A stretch of 64,000 nt of DNA from Artocarpus heterophyllus. Taxonomy: Eukaryota; Streptophyta; Magnoliopsida; Rosales; Moraceae. A program made the position numbers and the translations under genes. The notes under the pieces are model-generated. The model had not been told where the DNA came from. It ran no database searches and saw only the letters and a program-made list of their open reading frames with translations. Below, one piece after another: positions 12,730-24,122 of the stretch (positions within the stretch are counted from its first letter, which is position 1; every line of letters begins with the position of its first letter). The DNA is taken from contig CM046339.1 in the NCBI GenBank assembly GCA_025403435.1, positions 7,710,981-7,774,980 on the forward strand, in the 5' to 3' direction.

Positions 12730-13585
12730 TACGGACTCTTTATGGTGGTCGCGTTTGTGGAAGATCAACTTCCCAAGTAAGGTTAAGATTTTTGCATGGA
12801 GGGCATTCCATGATCTCTTACTGTGCATTACAAGCCTTGCTAAAAAAGGGATAGACTGTGGTTGTACTTGCAGGAGGTGCGGAGAAGTGATTGAGACTTG
12901 TTGGCATGCGCTATAGAATTGCACGCGTGTTTGGGAAATATGGAATATGTCTTCTTTCTGGCTGAAGTTAAAAAATAATGATGCATTCACCTTTGCAGGC
13001 TTATGCGTGTTTGCTAGCTCCCATCTGAATACACAAAACTTCGAGATTTTCGTCGTGACTGCATGGAGTATTTGGTTGTCTAGAAATATAGGAGTGCTTG
13101 GGAATACTTGGAGGGAGGCTGTGGATGTTTTACAAACTGCTGGGCGGGTTCTAGATGATTACTCATTATGCCACAAGGCAGAAGTAACAACACCAATGGC
13201 AAATGCAAATTTACATTCGAGATGGTGCTGCCCACAAATTGGAAGGCTAAAACTTACTGTTGATGGAGCTGTAAAGCGAGATATTTTAGACTGTGGTATT
13301 GGTGCGGTAGTAAAGGATGAGAATGGTGTGGTTTTGGCGTGCCTTGCTAAGAGAATAAATGGTTTCTTTTCTCCACACCTAGCTGAATGTGTGGCGGTAA
13401 GGGAAAGACTGAGTTTTGCAGCAAGGTTTGGATTTGATATTACAATTATTGAAACAGATGCGATTAATGTCGCCATTGTTGTCAATCCTCCGTTGTGCCT
13501 TGATGTAGCTGGCCCAATAATTCATAACATTAAACATTCGATGTCTCTAATTCCTGGTGTTATTTGTTATAAACATTTCTCCTAG
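12730..13585 (+). pseudogene. LINE zf-RVT and RNase H (first part)
   Basis: At 12735-12930 the residues WWSRLWKINFPSKVKIFAWR and CRRCGE-ETCWHAL give the zf-RVT zinc-binding module. The frame 12947-13585 then enters an RNase H domain (LTVDGAVKRDILDCGIGAVV, CLAKRINGFFSPHLAEC). The first catalytic Asp (in VDGA) and the Glu of the AE-C block are visible. The reading frame is cut at 13583-13585 exactly where the CACTA element begins, and continues in the same frame at 29538. Confidence 0.8.
13583..13585. repeat. 3-bp target site duplication of the CACTA element (left)
   Basis: TAG here equals TAG at 29532-29534. Three-base duplications are characteristic of CACTA (En/Spm) transposition. Confidence 0.8.
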
Positions 13586-13639
13586 CACTACTACAAGATA
13601 GTAAATAGCATGCAAAGATGTCGTTTGAAAAAAAAAACG

Positions 13640-13975
13640 CCATCTTTGGTGATTTGGGGATATTTCATGGCGGTTGGGAAAATGACTGCTGTGTAAAACC
13701 AAAAAAAAAAGAGGTTTAATGATGCTTTCTAATCAACTGCCATCTAAAGTGGAGCTTGGCGCCAAAAAAATAGGTTTAATGGCGCTTTTTAATCAACCGC
13801 CATGTAAAGTAGAGCTTGGCGCCAAAAAAAAATAGGTTTAATGGTGCTTTTTAATCCACCGCCATGTAAAGTAGAGTTTGGCGCCAAAAAATATGTTTAA
13901 TGGCTCTTTTTAATCCACCGCCATGTAAAGTCGGAAAAGCTTTAAACGCGGTTCCTAATTGACCGCCATATAAAG
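13640..13975. repeat. CACTA left subterminal repeats (about 60-bp tandem units)
   Basis: About four units of a 60-base repeat run from 13711 to 13940. Each reads roughly GGTTTAATGGCGCTTTTTAA, then TCCACCGCCATGTAAAG, then a GCTTGGCGCCAAAAAA block. Subterminal repeats are the transposase (TNPA-like) binding region in CACTA elements. The region from 13976 to 14816 is AT-rich with no recognised gene. Confidence 0.7.
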
Positions 13976-14816
13976 CCACCACAAAATTAATCATATATTT
14001 GATTTTTATTTTAGTTTGAGTTTGATTAGGACTTTTAGCTGAAGCTTATTTGGATTAGAATTGCCAGCCTAATAAGTGTGTCTACATATGTGACTACTCA
14101 CTTTTAAGAATTATTATGATTAAAAATTTGGAGCTATTTTAGAATTTATTTTATCAATGTAATTCTTTTTCCCCTAACCCATAAATGTCTTATTGTTGAT
14201 TGACTCTTATTTTATTTTATTTATGTAGATAACATGAAAGGCGTAACTTGTGCATTATATACATCAAGTTTACCTATTGCAAGTCTTAGGCAATTTTTCA
14301 GTTGCAAAAAGTGTTTGGTAACTTATTGTTTATTGATTCTTATTTTATTATTATTTTTGTAGATAACCGCGTGAAAGCGAGCTGTGTTCTACTGTATACT
14401 TCAAGTCTACATATTATAAGTCTTAAGCAATTTTTCCATTGAAAAAAAGTATTTGGCAATGTTTGAACAATGTTAATAGAATTACATTGTTTTACTGGTA
14501 AAATAAGTTGATGTACTTTTGACATATGAGGTTTATTATTATTATTGTAAGAGAATATTACTTCTAACAATTTATCTACACTTTGGAATTTTAGAATTTG
14601 CATTGTTTTTGTATCATGAGTTTTAAGTTTTTTTAATAGAGTTTTAAGTTATTATTGATAAGATTATTTTGGGTGTTCAAGTGATTATCAATAAATTCGA
14701 GCACCATTTAAATAGAGTAAGTAGCTTTTTTTCTTTTCTTTTTTTTATATTAACATAACTATGATTGAATAATTTCATGAAAGCCTTTAACATGAGTTTA
14801 TGTCCTTTTCTTTTTA

Positions 14817-15585
14817 GGGAACATATGACATGGCTGCAAGATAAAAATCCTACAAGACGTCAAAAGTGGGTACATGATGAGCATCATCGTACCTTCATTT
14901 ACTGGTTACGTGATAACATTGAAAATCAATTATCTCAAAATCAACATAAGGTATCAAATTCATTGAAGTGGATAGCACACACACCTAGTATGAATGTTAT
15001 TAACACAAAGCATATGTCATAAATGGGTGTCGTTTTAACATGAAAGCACTAGATGATGTACGCTCTATGCAAAATAGCGGTGTCAGTATAGTTGTAAAAA
15101 CAACTCAATTCTCAAGCGCGAAGGGCTAAAACCCTGTATATGGTGACGTGTCATATTATGGAGTAATCTAGGAAATATGGGAACTTGATTACTATACTTT
15201 TCATATCGCAGTGTTCAAATGTGATTGGGTCGAAAATAACCAAGGTGTAAAGATAGAAAAAGATGGAATTACCTTGGTCGATTTAAGTAGAAAAGGTTAC
15301 AAATCTGACTCTTTCATTTTGGGTTCTCAAGCAAAGCCAGTTTTCTATATTCAAGATCCGAAAGATGTAAGATGGTCAATTGTTATCCCTTGACCACAAC
15401 AAGTCTTTAATCAAACATCTAAAGATGATGATGAATATGACAATATAATAGATCATCATCGTCTTAGTGTGGGTTTGTCTTCAATAGAAGAAATCGATGA
15501 CAAAGATGATTCCATAGATTCTTATTTGCGTGATGATTGTGAAGGAACTTGCATAAACCATACAGAGCCAACAATACCTATTTAG
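14817..15585 (+). pseudogene. C-terminal part of a CACTA transposase (TNP2 / DUF4216 region)
   Basis: Pieces in order are HHRTFIYWLRDNIENQL, SNSLKWIAHTPS, SMQNSGVSIVVKTTQFSSAK, YGDVSYYGVI-EIWELDYY and FKCDWVENNQGVKIEKDG. They continue with LVDLSRKGYKSDSFILGSQA, QAKPVFYIQDPKDVRWS and an acidic tail ending at a stop at 15583. This is the DUF4216 part that follows the catalytic domain in CACTA TNP2 proteins. Stops and frameshifts occur near 15020-15210 and at 15391. The upstream catalytic Transposase_21 domain is not found in the window, so it has been deleted. Confidence 0.8.
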
Positions 15586-16045
15586 GAAACCTTTTTAGCT
15601 AGGAAACTTTTTTATGATTTTAGTTTTAGAATACTCAAACATCTTAATTTTATTCTATCTATATTAAAGCTTGTACCATATTTTCATTTTAGTTTTATAA
15701 ACTTGTGTTAAGGAAAAGAAATTTTTTTTTTTTTGTTTTTTTTTTATTTTTGCTTATTTCAAAAAAATGAATTTTTTTTCCTTATTTTACCACTTCAAAA
15801 AGGCCTTTAGTTGTATCTGTATTTATTTGTTTTTTTTTAATTTTTTGAAATATACGTTCTAAAAAAAATGAAATATACTTTCCCAAAAAAAAAATTGAAA
15901 TAAGCTTTAAAGCATATTTATAATGTATGAAAAGTATTAAATATTTTTTTATTTGAAAAGTTCTCCTTCAAAACTTTCTGGCGATAAAAACTCGTGGGCA
16001 GAGCAAAAGGAAAAAAAAAAAAAAAAAAAAAAAAGAAAAAGCGCG
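15586..16045. other. AT-rich spacer inside the CACTA element
   Basis: Homopolymer-rich sequence, including long T runs near 15722-15748 and an A run at 16010-16034. I see no gene in it. Confidence 0.5.
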
Positions 16046-16366
16046 GGATTATGTTAATCAAAAAGGAAACTGCTGGAAGTTTTCACGATCCCCTCAAACC
16101 CTAAAGCCCATCTATCTCCTCCTTTTCATCCCCTTAAGAAAAGAAGTGAAATTTTGGGGGAAATTAAAAGAAACCTGGAACTGGGCTGAGAGCGAGTGGA
16201 AGAGGAAGGCGGCGGGGTTTGAGGGAAGTCGTCTTATTGGAGTTGATTCATTGAATCTGGTAAAAGTGTTGGTGGAGTTTTATTGCAAGCAATCTAGTGG
16301 CGTCTTCTTAAAAAGAGGTGGACTTTTTTTTTGCAATTAGCATAATTATTCATGGAAAAGTTTAGA
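16046..16366 (+). other. Possible leader and first exon of a second CACTA gene
   Basis: GC content rises here. The sequence looks like a plant 5' UTR (CCCTCAAACCCTAAAGCCC, CT-rich, about 16088-16130), followed by ATG 16146 and a 64-codon open stretch (MKFWGKLKETWNWAESEW). It stands between the TNP2 remnant and the Ulp1-like exons, in the same orientation. It could be the start of the Ulp1-carrying gene or a captured host gene piece. The chromovirus inserts directly after it, at 16372. The protein is not recognised. Confidence 0.3.
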
Positions 16367-16371
16367 TGTAC
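16367..16371. repeat. Target site duplication of the chromovirus (left)
   Basis: TGTAC is repeated exactly at 27074-27078, on the other side of the element. Confidence 0.9.
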
Positions 16372-16620
16372 TGTAACGCCTGCCTATTTCATGTAACGAA
16401 CCACGTTAAGTTAGTAACGTTAATAAGGAATGTTATTAATAATAATGTTATATGATATGATATGTGATGTGCATGTTACTAACTTTTTATGACAAGTTTT
16501 GTGACAGGTAACGACCACATGGGATCGTTGTGCTCTAGTGTTCATGTGAAATTTTAAGCATATGTTTATTTATGATGCAATGATGTATGAATGTTTTATG
16601 TTCTGGCATTTAATGACTGA

Positions 16621-16680
16621 TCGGTAGGCCAAACTTTTAAGCTCGGCAGGCCGAACTTGCTGGAACCGACAGGCCAAACA
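16621..16680 (+). repeat. Promoter-proximal palindrome array, 5' LTR of chromovirus (3 units)
   Basis: Three units of the CGGCAGGCCGAAC type (CGGTAGGCCAAAC, CGGCAGGCCGAAC, CGACAGGCCAAAC) stand about 165 bases before the TATA-like box. The consensus TTCGGC-AG-GCCGAA is a 6-base inverted repeat around two bases. The 3' LTR has six units at the same place. Confidence 0.75.
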
Positions 16681-18750
16681 TGGCTGATGAGCAGTCAGCA
16701 GAAATCTCTCCAAAATTATGGCTGAGTTAATTACGTTAATTGGGTGATTTAATGTGATTAATTGGCATCATAATGGATTGTTTTATTAGTTAAGGAAATA
16801 AAAGGGGTTTGACTTGCATGATTTATGTTAATTTATATGGTTTCCAATTTAAATAGGGCAAAACATGGTAAGTATTGAGTGGGAGATTGGACTTTCCTTC
16901 TTTCTCTCTTTCCTTCCACGCCAACAGCCCTTAATAGTCAGAAAAAAAAAATCCAACTTAATGAAGGGAATTGAATTCCCATCAATTATGTTTAATATGT
17001 TAAAAATTTTTAAAGTTTCCTTTTTCATTATTTTCTCTCCTTCTCACGTTTTCCTCTCAGAAAAATTTCTGAGACGATCTTTCATTTCTCTTTCTCTTCT
17101 CTTCTCCACGAGTTCTTCCTCTCTCTCTCTCTCACGAAAATTCTCTGAGTACATTGAAAGAAAAATCTTATTTCGTTGGTTAATTCAAGGATTTTGAGAA
17201 GAAACTTCAAGGTATGTATTTGGTTTTCTCTGGTATTTTTGAAAAGAAATTCTTCTCCTCGTTTCATCTACAATATCTTTCTTGAGGTATTGTGTTTTGT
17301 CTCGAAATTCTAAATGTGATGTTATGCATATATGTTATGCGGTGCTTTCTAATTTCATGTCATATGAATGTTTTATGAAAATATGATATTTCTATCTTCT
17401 ACCCTCACAGTAATATGTTACTGTATAATTTTGAAAGTATGAAAAATGTAATGATTATTCAAGGGGTAAAAATGATGTTTTCATGAAAAATTGTTATAAT
17501 ATGCATATGTAGGAGTATGATAGATGAATGTGTTTTATTTATATGTTATGAAATGTTATGTATGTTTAAAAGATTTTATGATAATAAATAATTTCAAGCA
17601 TGATAATATGATGCTTGTATGAAGTTTTAAATTAAAATATAAATATATTAATTGTTCGAAAATGTTTTATTTAAAAGATAATTATATTCAAAATGTATGG
17701 TTTGTTTTATATGCTTAAGGTAAATTTTATGATTTAAGAAAAATCATAATAACATGTTTATGTGATGACGATTTTATGGTTATGAATTATGTTTATAATA
17801 TGAGATTAGTGTATGGATAGTTCATGATAAGTATTGATTTTTTTTATTACATCTTTAAATGATAAATGGCATGAACACTCAAGAAAGCGAGCACATCGAG
17901 ACCGCGGCGTCGTCACCAAGTGCATTTTTAAGGTTAAGTAAGTTATCGTTAAGGTAAGTACATTCTCACCTGCAACATGACACCCTTTTCAAGGTTGGAT
18001 GATATATTTACAAGGATACTCATGATGATTTTATGATGATTTTCCTTAAAGGATTTCTTATGAAAGATTTTCATGATTTTTAAAGATATGCATGTATAAT
18101 GATGACAAGTTTCAAAGTATGAAAAGTATGTATATATGTATCACCTAATAAGTGTTGCACACCCATTGTTATGAAATGTTATGTTATGATGTCATATTTG
18201 GTTTGGGATTAGCTACCCTTCTCCTCTCATGACGGCGCGCCTATGATGATGTTTATGGTGCAACACTTGGGCCCTTAAGATAAAATGGATTAAGTTTTAA
18301 AATGGTTAACATTACGAAAGATATGTTCTATGAAATTGTGCTTATGGCACTTTTATGATACGATGACAATGATGATGATGATGATGATGCTGACGTTTAT
18401 AAAATTTTTAAAATTGTGAGAATATATGTACTTACTAAGCTTTAACTTAATCATGTTTTATATGTCATGTTGCAGATAAGGGTAAGAGAATCATGGACTA
18501 GGTGGAGGACATAGGAAGGTGTGTGAGCAACATGAACGATGAATTGTAACTGCAAGCACGCCAAGAAAATGATTTTATGATTTAATCAAGTTTTATATAT
18601 ATATATTTTTTAACATGTTTTTGTGTTAAGTTTTTAAGAACACTTATATTATGGTTTTATAAGTTATTTTCTTATGAATTATGAACTTCCGCTATATTTT
18701 ATGTAAAGTTGGTATGTTTAAAATTAAGTTTTCCAAAGGAATTTGGTCTT

Positions 18751-18927
18751 GGACGGCCTGCCGAACTCTGTGGCCGGCCTGCCAAAGACCAAAAGTTCGG
18801 CCTGCCGATCTAATTTTTCGGCCTGCCGAACATGGATGAATTTTTAATCCGAGTTGTAAAGCCTCTGTCGACCTACCGGTTGAGGGAATTTCGGCCTGCC
18901 GAAGTCCCAAGTTCGGCTTGCCGAACT
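18751..18927 (+). repeat. Second palindrome array, 5' LTR of chromovirus, opposite reading
   Basis: About eight units read CGGCCTGCCGAAC, which is the reverse complement of the promoter-proximal units. Spacing is about 17-30 bases. The array lies in the last 550 bases of the LTR. The 3' LTR copy (26556-26719) has lost about one unit. Confidence 0.75.
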
Positions 18928-19282
18928 GTGGGAACAAATGGATTTCTAATGATGTGATGATCAAAGAGTTTTAATGTGATATTTTTATAAGTCCTGATTT
19001 TACAAATTGACAAACCTATATTATTATATAAGTTCATGATTAATTTAGAGTATAAATGAATAAATTATGATAAAGAATAATTTAAACAATGCTTTTCGAA
19101 ACAACGTTAAGTTTTTTAAAAAAAAACGTATGAATGGATCCTGGTAACGTAAGTTTAAGCACTTTTAAAATCCATAGTAATGATTAAGTTTGATATTATT
19201 TATAATTTTAAAGTTTATGCATGTACGAATGTAAGTATGTAGCGATATCTGTGACGTCCGAATTAAGGGGCATTGTAGGCTT

Positions 19283-19293
19283 TGGTATCAGAG
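19283..19293 (+). other. Primer binding site, tRNA-iMet
   Basis: TGGTATCAGAG five bases after the 5' LTR end matches the 3' end of plant initiator methionine tRNA, the usual primer of chromoviruses. Confidence 0.85.
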
Positions 19294-19492
19294 TAAATCT
19301 TCCAATTACAATTCATATCGCCACACGTCAATCCAAGTCCTCCAAGTAAGTATGATATTAAGTTAGATGTATTGATGCAAGTATGATGATAGGATTAAGG
19401 TTTGATTTATTAATGATTAATGACATAGTAGTGAAAACCTGTCTCATAAATGAAAGATTATTTCTAAGTCCTAATTATTTTAGGAAATTACG

Positions 19493-20692
19493 ATGGATGG
19501 CCACAGAAGAATGCAGACCCGCACCCAAACTAACAAGAGACTTATGACGATGATCGCTGAACTGCAAAGGCAGTTGGAGGATCAAAGAAGGGAGATTGCT
19601 GCATTAAGGGCCAATGGCCAGAATGGTGAACCACGAGGCAATGATGTGCCTCCTCCTCCTCCGCAGCCACAAGCCCAAGTAAATGAAGTCCCAGCTCCTG
19701 CTGCTGAACCAAGAGCGGCTTATCAGGAACCTCTTCTAGTCAGATGGAAGAGAGTCAAGCCAGCTGACTTTGAGGGTTCAAAGGACCCATTGATCGCACA
19801 AGGATGGTTAAAGACAATTGAGGCCACCTTACGACTTATGGATTTCACAGACAATGAAAAGGTCCTCTGTGCCTCGTACTGCCTTACTATGGAGGCCAGA
19901 ATTTGGTGGGATGGCATCGAACAGAGTAGAAATGTTGAAGAGATGTCATGGACTGATTTTGTTCAAGAGTTCAACACAAAGTTCTTCCACATGAATGTTA
20001 CAAGGAAGCATTATGAGGAGTTTGAAAGCCTACGCCAGGGGGATATGACAGTCACTGATGTGGTGACAAAATTTGACCAGCTTGCTCGTCTATGCCCAGG
20101 GATGGTTATGAACGAAGGTGAAAGGGTCAGAAGGTTGATCAGGGCCCTTAGACCGGACATTACTGCAATTGTTGATGGGGAAAGTCTGCCAAGGACTCAA
20201 GAATAGGTTGTTATGAGAGCTCAACGTGCTGAGTTCCATCTATCAAAATTAAGAAGGAACCAGCCTCAGCCCAACCAGCAAGCCAACAATGCTAACAACC
20301 AGAACCGCCCTCTCCACAGGAACAACAACAACAACAACAGTGGCAACAACAACAACAAGAACTGGAGAAACAATAAGAGGAAGGGTAATCCTCAACAACA
20401 GTAGGGCCAAGACAACAAAAGGCACAATGATGGTCAGCGCAACAACAATGACAGGCGATTCCAACCATGTGCCAAATGTGGAAAGAAACATCCAAGGGAA
20501 TGCCGATTGGGGACAAACCAATGTTTTATATGTGGGCGTGAAGACCATTTCGTTAAAAACTGCCCTAAACTGATGAATGCTAATGCCCCGCAGAGACCTC
20601 CTCCTCAAGCCCAGCTACATCAGATGCAAGCCTCCCTTGAAGGGCCACTAATTAGTCAAGGGAGACTTGAAGCCCCACCGAAAAACGCCTGA
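19493..20692 (+). pseudogene. Chromovirus gag (three in-frame stops)
   Basis: The frame starts at ATG 19493 and stays the same through 20692, broken by TAG 20204, TAG 20402 and TGA 20690. Residues 1-60 are a basic coiled region, followed by a Pro-rich linker. The retrotransposon gag domain (WLKTIEATLRLMDF, ARIWWDGIE, FNTKFFHMNVTRKHYEEF, SLRQGDMTVTDVVTKFDQLA) spans about residues 80-230. An Asn-rich stretch (20270-20390) leads to a zinc knuckle CFICGREDHFVKNC at 20522. The Gag frame continues in phase into protease, the single-ORF arrangement of this lineage. The first stop stands where CAG is expected and the third where CGA is expected. Confidence 0.85.
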
Positions 20693-20701
20693 ATCTACGC
20701 C

Positions 20702-21049
20702 ATGACAAAAGAACAAGTGGCTGCTGAAGCCTCCAATGTGGTCACAGGCCAGATAACAAGCTTATGTAATGATGTTTATGTTCTTTTTGATACGGGTGCC
20801 ACGCATTCTTTTGTATCTATGTCACATGCTAAGAAGTTAGGGGTTCGTTTAGAGCCTATGAGACAGGGATTTACTACGACACTACCCTCTGGGGAAGTGA
20901 TATTGTCCACGCACTGTTTGCGTAAAGTACCCCTATGGATTTCTGATAGGGAACTTTTCGTCGACCTCATTGTGATCGACATGCATGACTATGACATGAT
21001 TCTTGGGATGGATTTCCTAAGTAAGTATAATGCCACAATCGAATGCTGA
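20702..21049 (+). pseudogene. Chromovirus protease
   Basis: Aspartic protease in the same phase as gag. It contains VLFDTGATHSFVS with the DTG active site, and IDMHDYDMILGMDFL, the characteristic LGMDxL block before the end of retroelement proteases. TGA at 21047 interrupts the continuation toward RT. The enzyme would process the Gag-Pol polyprotein. Confidence 0.85.
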
Positions 21050-21124
21050 AAACGAAAGGTGATCTTCCATCCTAAAGGTGATCAGAAATTCATTTATGTT
21101 GGCTAGACCAGGAAGAAACCCCAC

Positions 21125-22583
21125 ATGTTTCTATCGGCAATGAAAGCAAGGAAGCTTTTGGCAAGTGGCTGCATGGGTTATCTGGTGAATGTTGTAGACA
21201 AAAGCCAAGAAGGAAAGACAAGAATGGAAGATGTTCATGTTGTTCATGAATATGAAGATGTGTTTCCTGACGATCTAACGAGTCTACCGCCAGAAAGAGA
21301 AGTTGAATTCGAGATTGAGCTCGCTCCAAGCATCGAACCAATCTCTAAAGCGCCTTACAGAATGGCCCCAGCAGAATTAAAGGAGCTTCACACGCAATTA
21401 AAGGAGCTACTTGACAAAGGATTTATCAGGCCAAGTCACTCACCGTGGGGTGCTCCAGTCTTGTTTGTGAAAAAGAAGGATGGCACTATGAGACTCTGTA
21501 TCAACTACAGAGAACTGAACAAGGTGACAATCAAGAACAAGTATCTGTTGCCTCGAATTGATGATTTATTTGATCAGCTCAAGGGTGCATCGGTGTTCTC
21601 TAAGATTGATCTAAGATCAGGGTATCACCAGTTAAAGATTAAAGAAGGAGATATCCCCAAGACAGCTTTTAGGTCAAGGTATGGTCACCATGAATTTGTG
21701 GTTATGCCTTTCGGTCTGACAAATGCACATGCTGCCTTTATGGATTTGATGAACAGGGTATTCAAGGATTTCCTCGATAAATTTGTTGTTGTATTTATCG
21801 ATGATATTCTTGTCTACTCTAAGAATCAAGAGGAACATGAGGAACATTTAAGGATTGTGCTGGAGACTTTAAGAAGACACCAGCTATATGCTAAGTTCTC
21901 TAAATGTGAGTTTTGGCTTGATAAAGTGTCATTTCTGGGGATGTTATTTCAAAGGATGGGATTATGGTGGACCCTGCTAAAGTAGAAGCTGTACTCAACT
22001 GGAAGCAACCGATGAATGCAAGTGAAATAAGGAGCTTCTTGGGTCTAGCAGGTTACTATCGGAGATTTGTAGAAGATTTCTCCAAGATAGCAGCTCCACT
22101 CACAAACTTGACTCGCAAAGGAAAGAAGTATGAATGGACGGATGCATGCGAAAAGAGTTTTCAAGAACTAAAGAAAAGATTAACGATGGCTCCAGTGTTG
22201 GCAATTCCTGAGGGAAATGATGGGTTCGTAATCTACAGTGATGCATCCAAGATGGGCCTAGGAGCTGTGCTGATGCAGAATGAAAAGGTGATTGCTTATG
22301 CTTCAAGACAACTGAAAGACTACGAAAAGAACTATCCTACTCATGATCTCGAGTTAGCAGCAGTTGTTTTTGCGTTGAAGATATGGAGACACTATTTGTA
22401 TGGGGTCCAATGCAAGATCTTCACTGATCATCAAAGTCTGAAGTACTTCTTCACGCAAAGAGACCTGAACATGAGGTAATGAAGATGGCTAGAGCTGGTG
22501 AAGGATTATGATTGTGAAATCCTTTACCATCTGGTAAAGCTAACCGAGTAGCTGATGCTTTAAGTAGGAAGTCAGTTGCCACG
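21125..22583 (+). pseudogene. Chromovirus reverse transcriptase and RNase H
   Basis: RT blocks are complete: [58 protein letters not shown] and the catalytic [12 protein letters not shown] one-base deletion around 21940, inside the FLGH block, shifts the frame; RT connection and RNase H follow in the new frame ([46 protein letters not shown]). RNase H is cut by TAA-TGA at 22477-22482, then shifted again before integrase. Apart from these lesions the domains are well conserved. Confidence 0.9.
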
Positions 22584-24085
22584 TTGATGTCGATGCAAGC
22601 AATGTCTCCACCTTTAAGGAAGGAAATTCTAGACTTCGATTTAGAACTTGTAGCAAACCAGCTATCAGCACTCTCTCTTGCTCCGATGATGTATGATGAA
22701 ATTCAGAGTAAGCAAGATGACGACGTAAGCCTTGTAAGAATCAAGCAAGAAATGAAAGAAGGAAAATGTCAAGAGTTTCGTATTGCGGATGACGAAACTC
22801 TGTATCTTAAGGACCGTTTATGTGTTCCCAATGTCGATGATTTAAGGGAAAGGATCTTGGCAGAAATTCAGGACACTCCTTACTCTATTCATCCAGGTGC
22901 AACAAAGATGTATAATGATCTAAAGGGTAACTTCTGGTGGTTTGGAATGAAACGTGATGTTGCAAAGTATGCGAAGAAATGTATGACATGTCAGCAAGTA
23001 AAGGCTGAACATCAGAAATCTGGTGGTGAACTGCAATCTATCCAAATATCGGAATGGAAATGGGAAGAAATAGCAATGGATTTCATTACCGGTTTACCCA
23101 GAACTACGAACGGTTATGATGCAATCTGGGTAGTTGTGGATCGGCTGACGAAGATGGCGCACTTTGTCCCTATCAAGATCACTTACTCTATGGAATGGTT
23201 AGCGGAGCTCTATCTTAAGGAGATTGTACGACTTCATGGGATTCCCAAGTCGATTATCTCAGATCGTGATAGCAGGTTCACATCTAAGTTTTGGAAGAGT
23301 GTCCAGACTGCAATGGGAACCAGCTTCATTTCAGCACGGCTTTTCATCCTCAGACTGACGGCCAAACAGAGAGGACAAATTTGATTCTAGAAGATATGTT
23401 GCGGGCGTGTTCTCTCGATTTTAAGTCCAGCTGGTGTAAAATGTTGCCGTTAGCAGAGTTTGCATACAACAATAGCTTTCAGGCGACAATTGGAATGGCA
23501 CCATATCAAGCGCTGTATGGACGAAAATGCAGGTCGCCTATATGTTGGCATGAACCTGGTGAAAAGAAATTGATGAAAAGCGTAGATGCTGAAAGAACAA
23601 ACTTTGTGAATGAAACATCTGAGATGATAAAGATGATAAGAAGAAGGATAGAGACCGCTCAAAGCCGTCAAAAGAGTTATGCTAACAAAAGAAGAAGACC
23701 CTTAGAGTTCGCTGTAGGCGAATATGTGTTCTTGAAAGTAGCACCAATAAAAGGGGTTATGAGGTTTGGGAAGAAAAGCAAGCTAAGCCCAAGATTCATC
23801 AGTCCTTATGAAGTTGCTAAACGAATAGGCAAAGTAGCTTATCAGCTAAAGTTGCCTTCTGAAATGTCTGTAATGCACGATGTATTTCATGTCTCCATGC
23901 TTAAGAAGTATGTCCCGGACCCTATGCATGTGATTGAGCCACAAGTGATCGAGATACGAGAAAACCAAGACTTTGACGAATAAGGAAATTCCATTGGTCA
24001 AGGTGTTATGGTGAAATCAGCAAGTTGAAGAAGCTACATGGGAACGTGAAGATAACATGAAAATTATGTATCCGTATTTATTCTA
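22584..24085 (+). pseudogene. Chromovirus integrase and chromodomain-type C-terminus
   Basis: The integrase zinc finger shows H-x-H ... [12 protein letters not shown]. The catalytic core has [24 protein letters not shown] and [14 protein letters not shown]. After a frameshift near 23320 it continues with [13 protein letters not shown] and the GPY-like region KLSPRFISPYEV. The tail from 23880 has VMHDVFHVSMLKKYVPDP. After the stop at 23981 there is a decayed chromodomain (about 23985-24085) recognisable by V-EEATWER-like remains in mixed frames. The chromodomain directs insertion to marked heterochromatin in this lineage. Confidence 0.85.
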
Positions 24086-24104
24086 AGTTTCGAGGATGAA
24101 ACTT

Positions 24105-24122
24105 TTATAAGGTGGGGAGAAT
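24105..24122 (+). other. Polypurine tract before the 3' LTR
   Basis: AAGGTGGGGAGAAT at 24109-24122 abuts the TGTAACGCC start of the 3' LTR. This is the plus-strand primer position. Confidence 0.7.

Larger units (their letters stand above)
16372..19277 (+). repeat. 5' LTR of the chromovirus
   Basis: It aligns along its length with 24123-27073. It carries a short palindrome array at 16621-16680, a TATA-like ATTTAAATAGGG at 16847-16858, a (CT)-rich leader at about 16890-17130 and a second palindrome array at 18751-18927. The end has decayed from GCGTTACA to GCATTGTA. The open stretches inside it (for example 16865-17197) are LTR sequence and not genes. Confidence 0.9.

Noticed and set aside
16865..17197. 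110-codon open frame repeated at 24698-25018
   Set aside because: It is the CT-rich leader part of both chromovirus LTRs; the two copies differ as non-coding LTR does.
20249..20608. Minus-strand 119-codon open frame rich in Val, Leu and Ile
   Set aside because: It is the antisense shadow of the Asn-rich gag linker.
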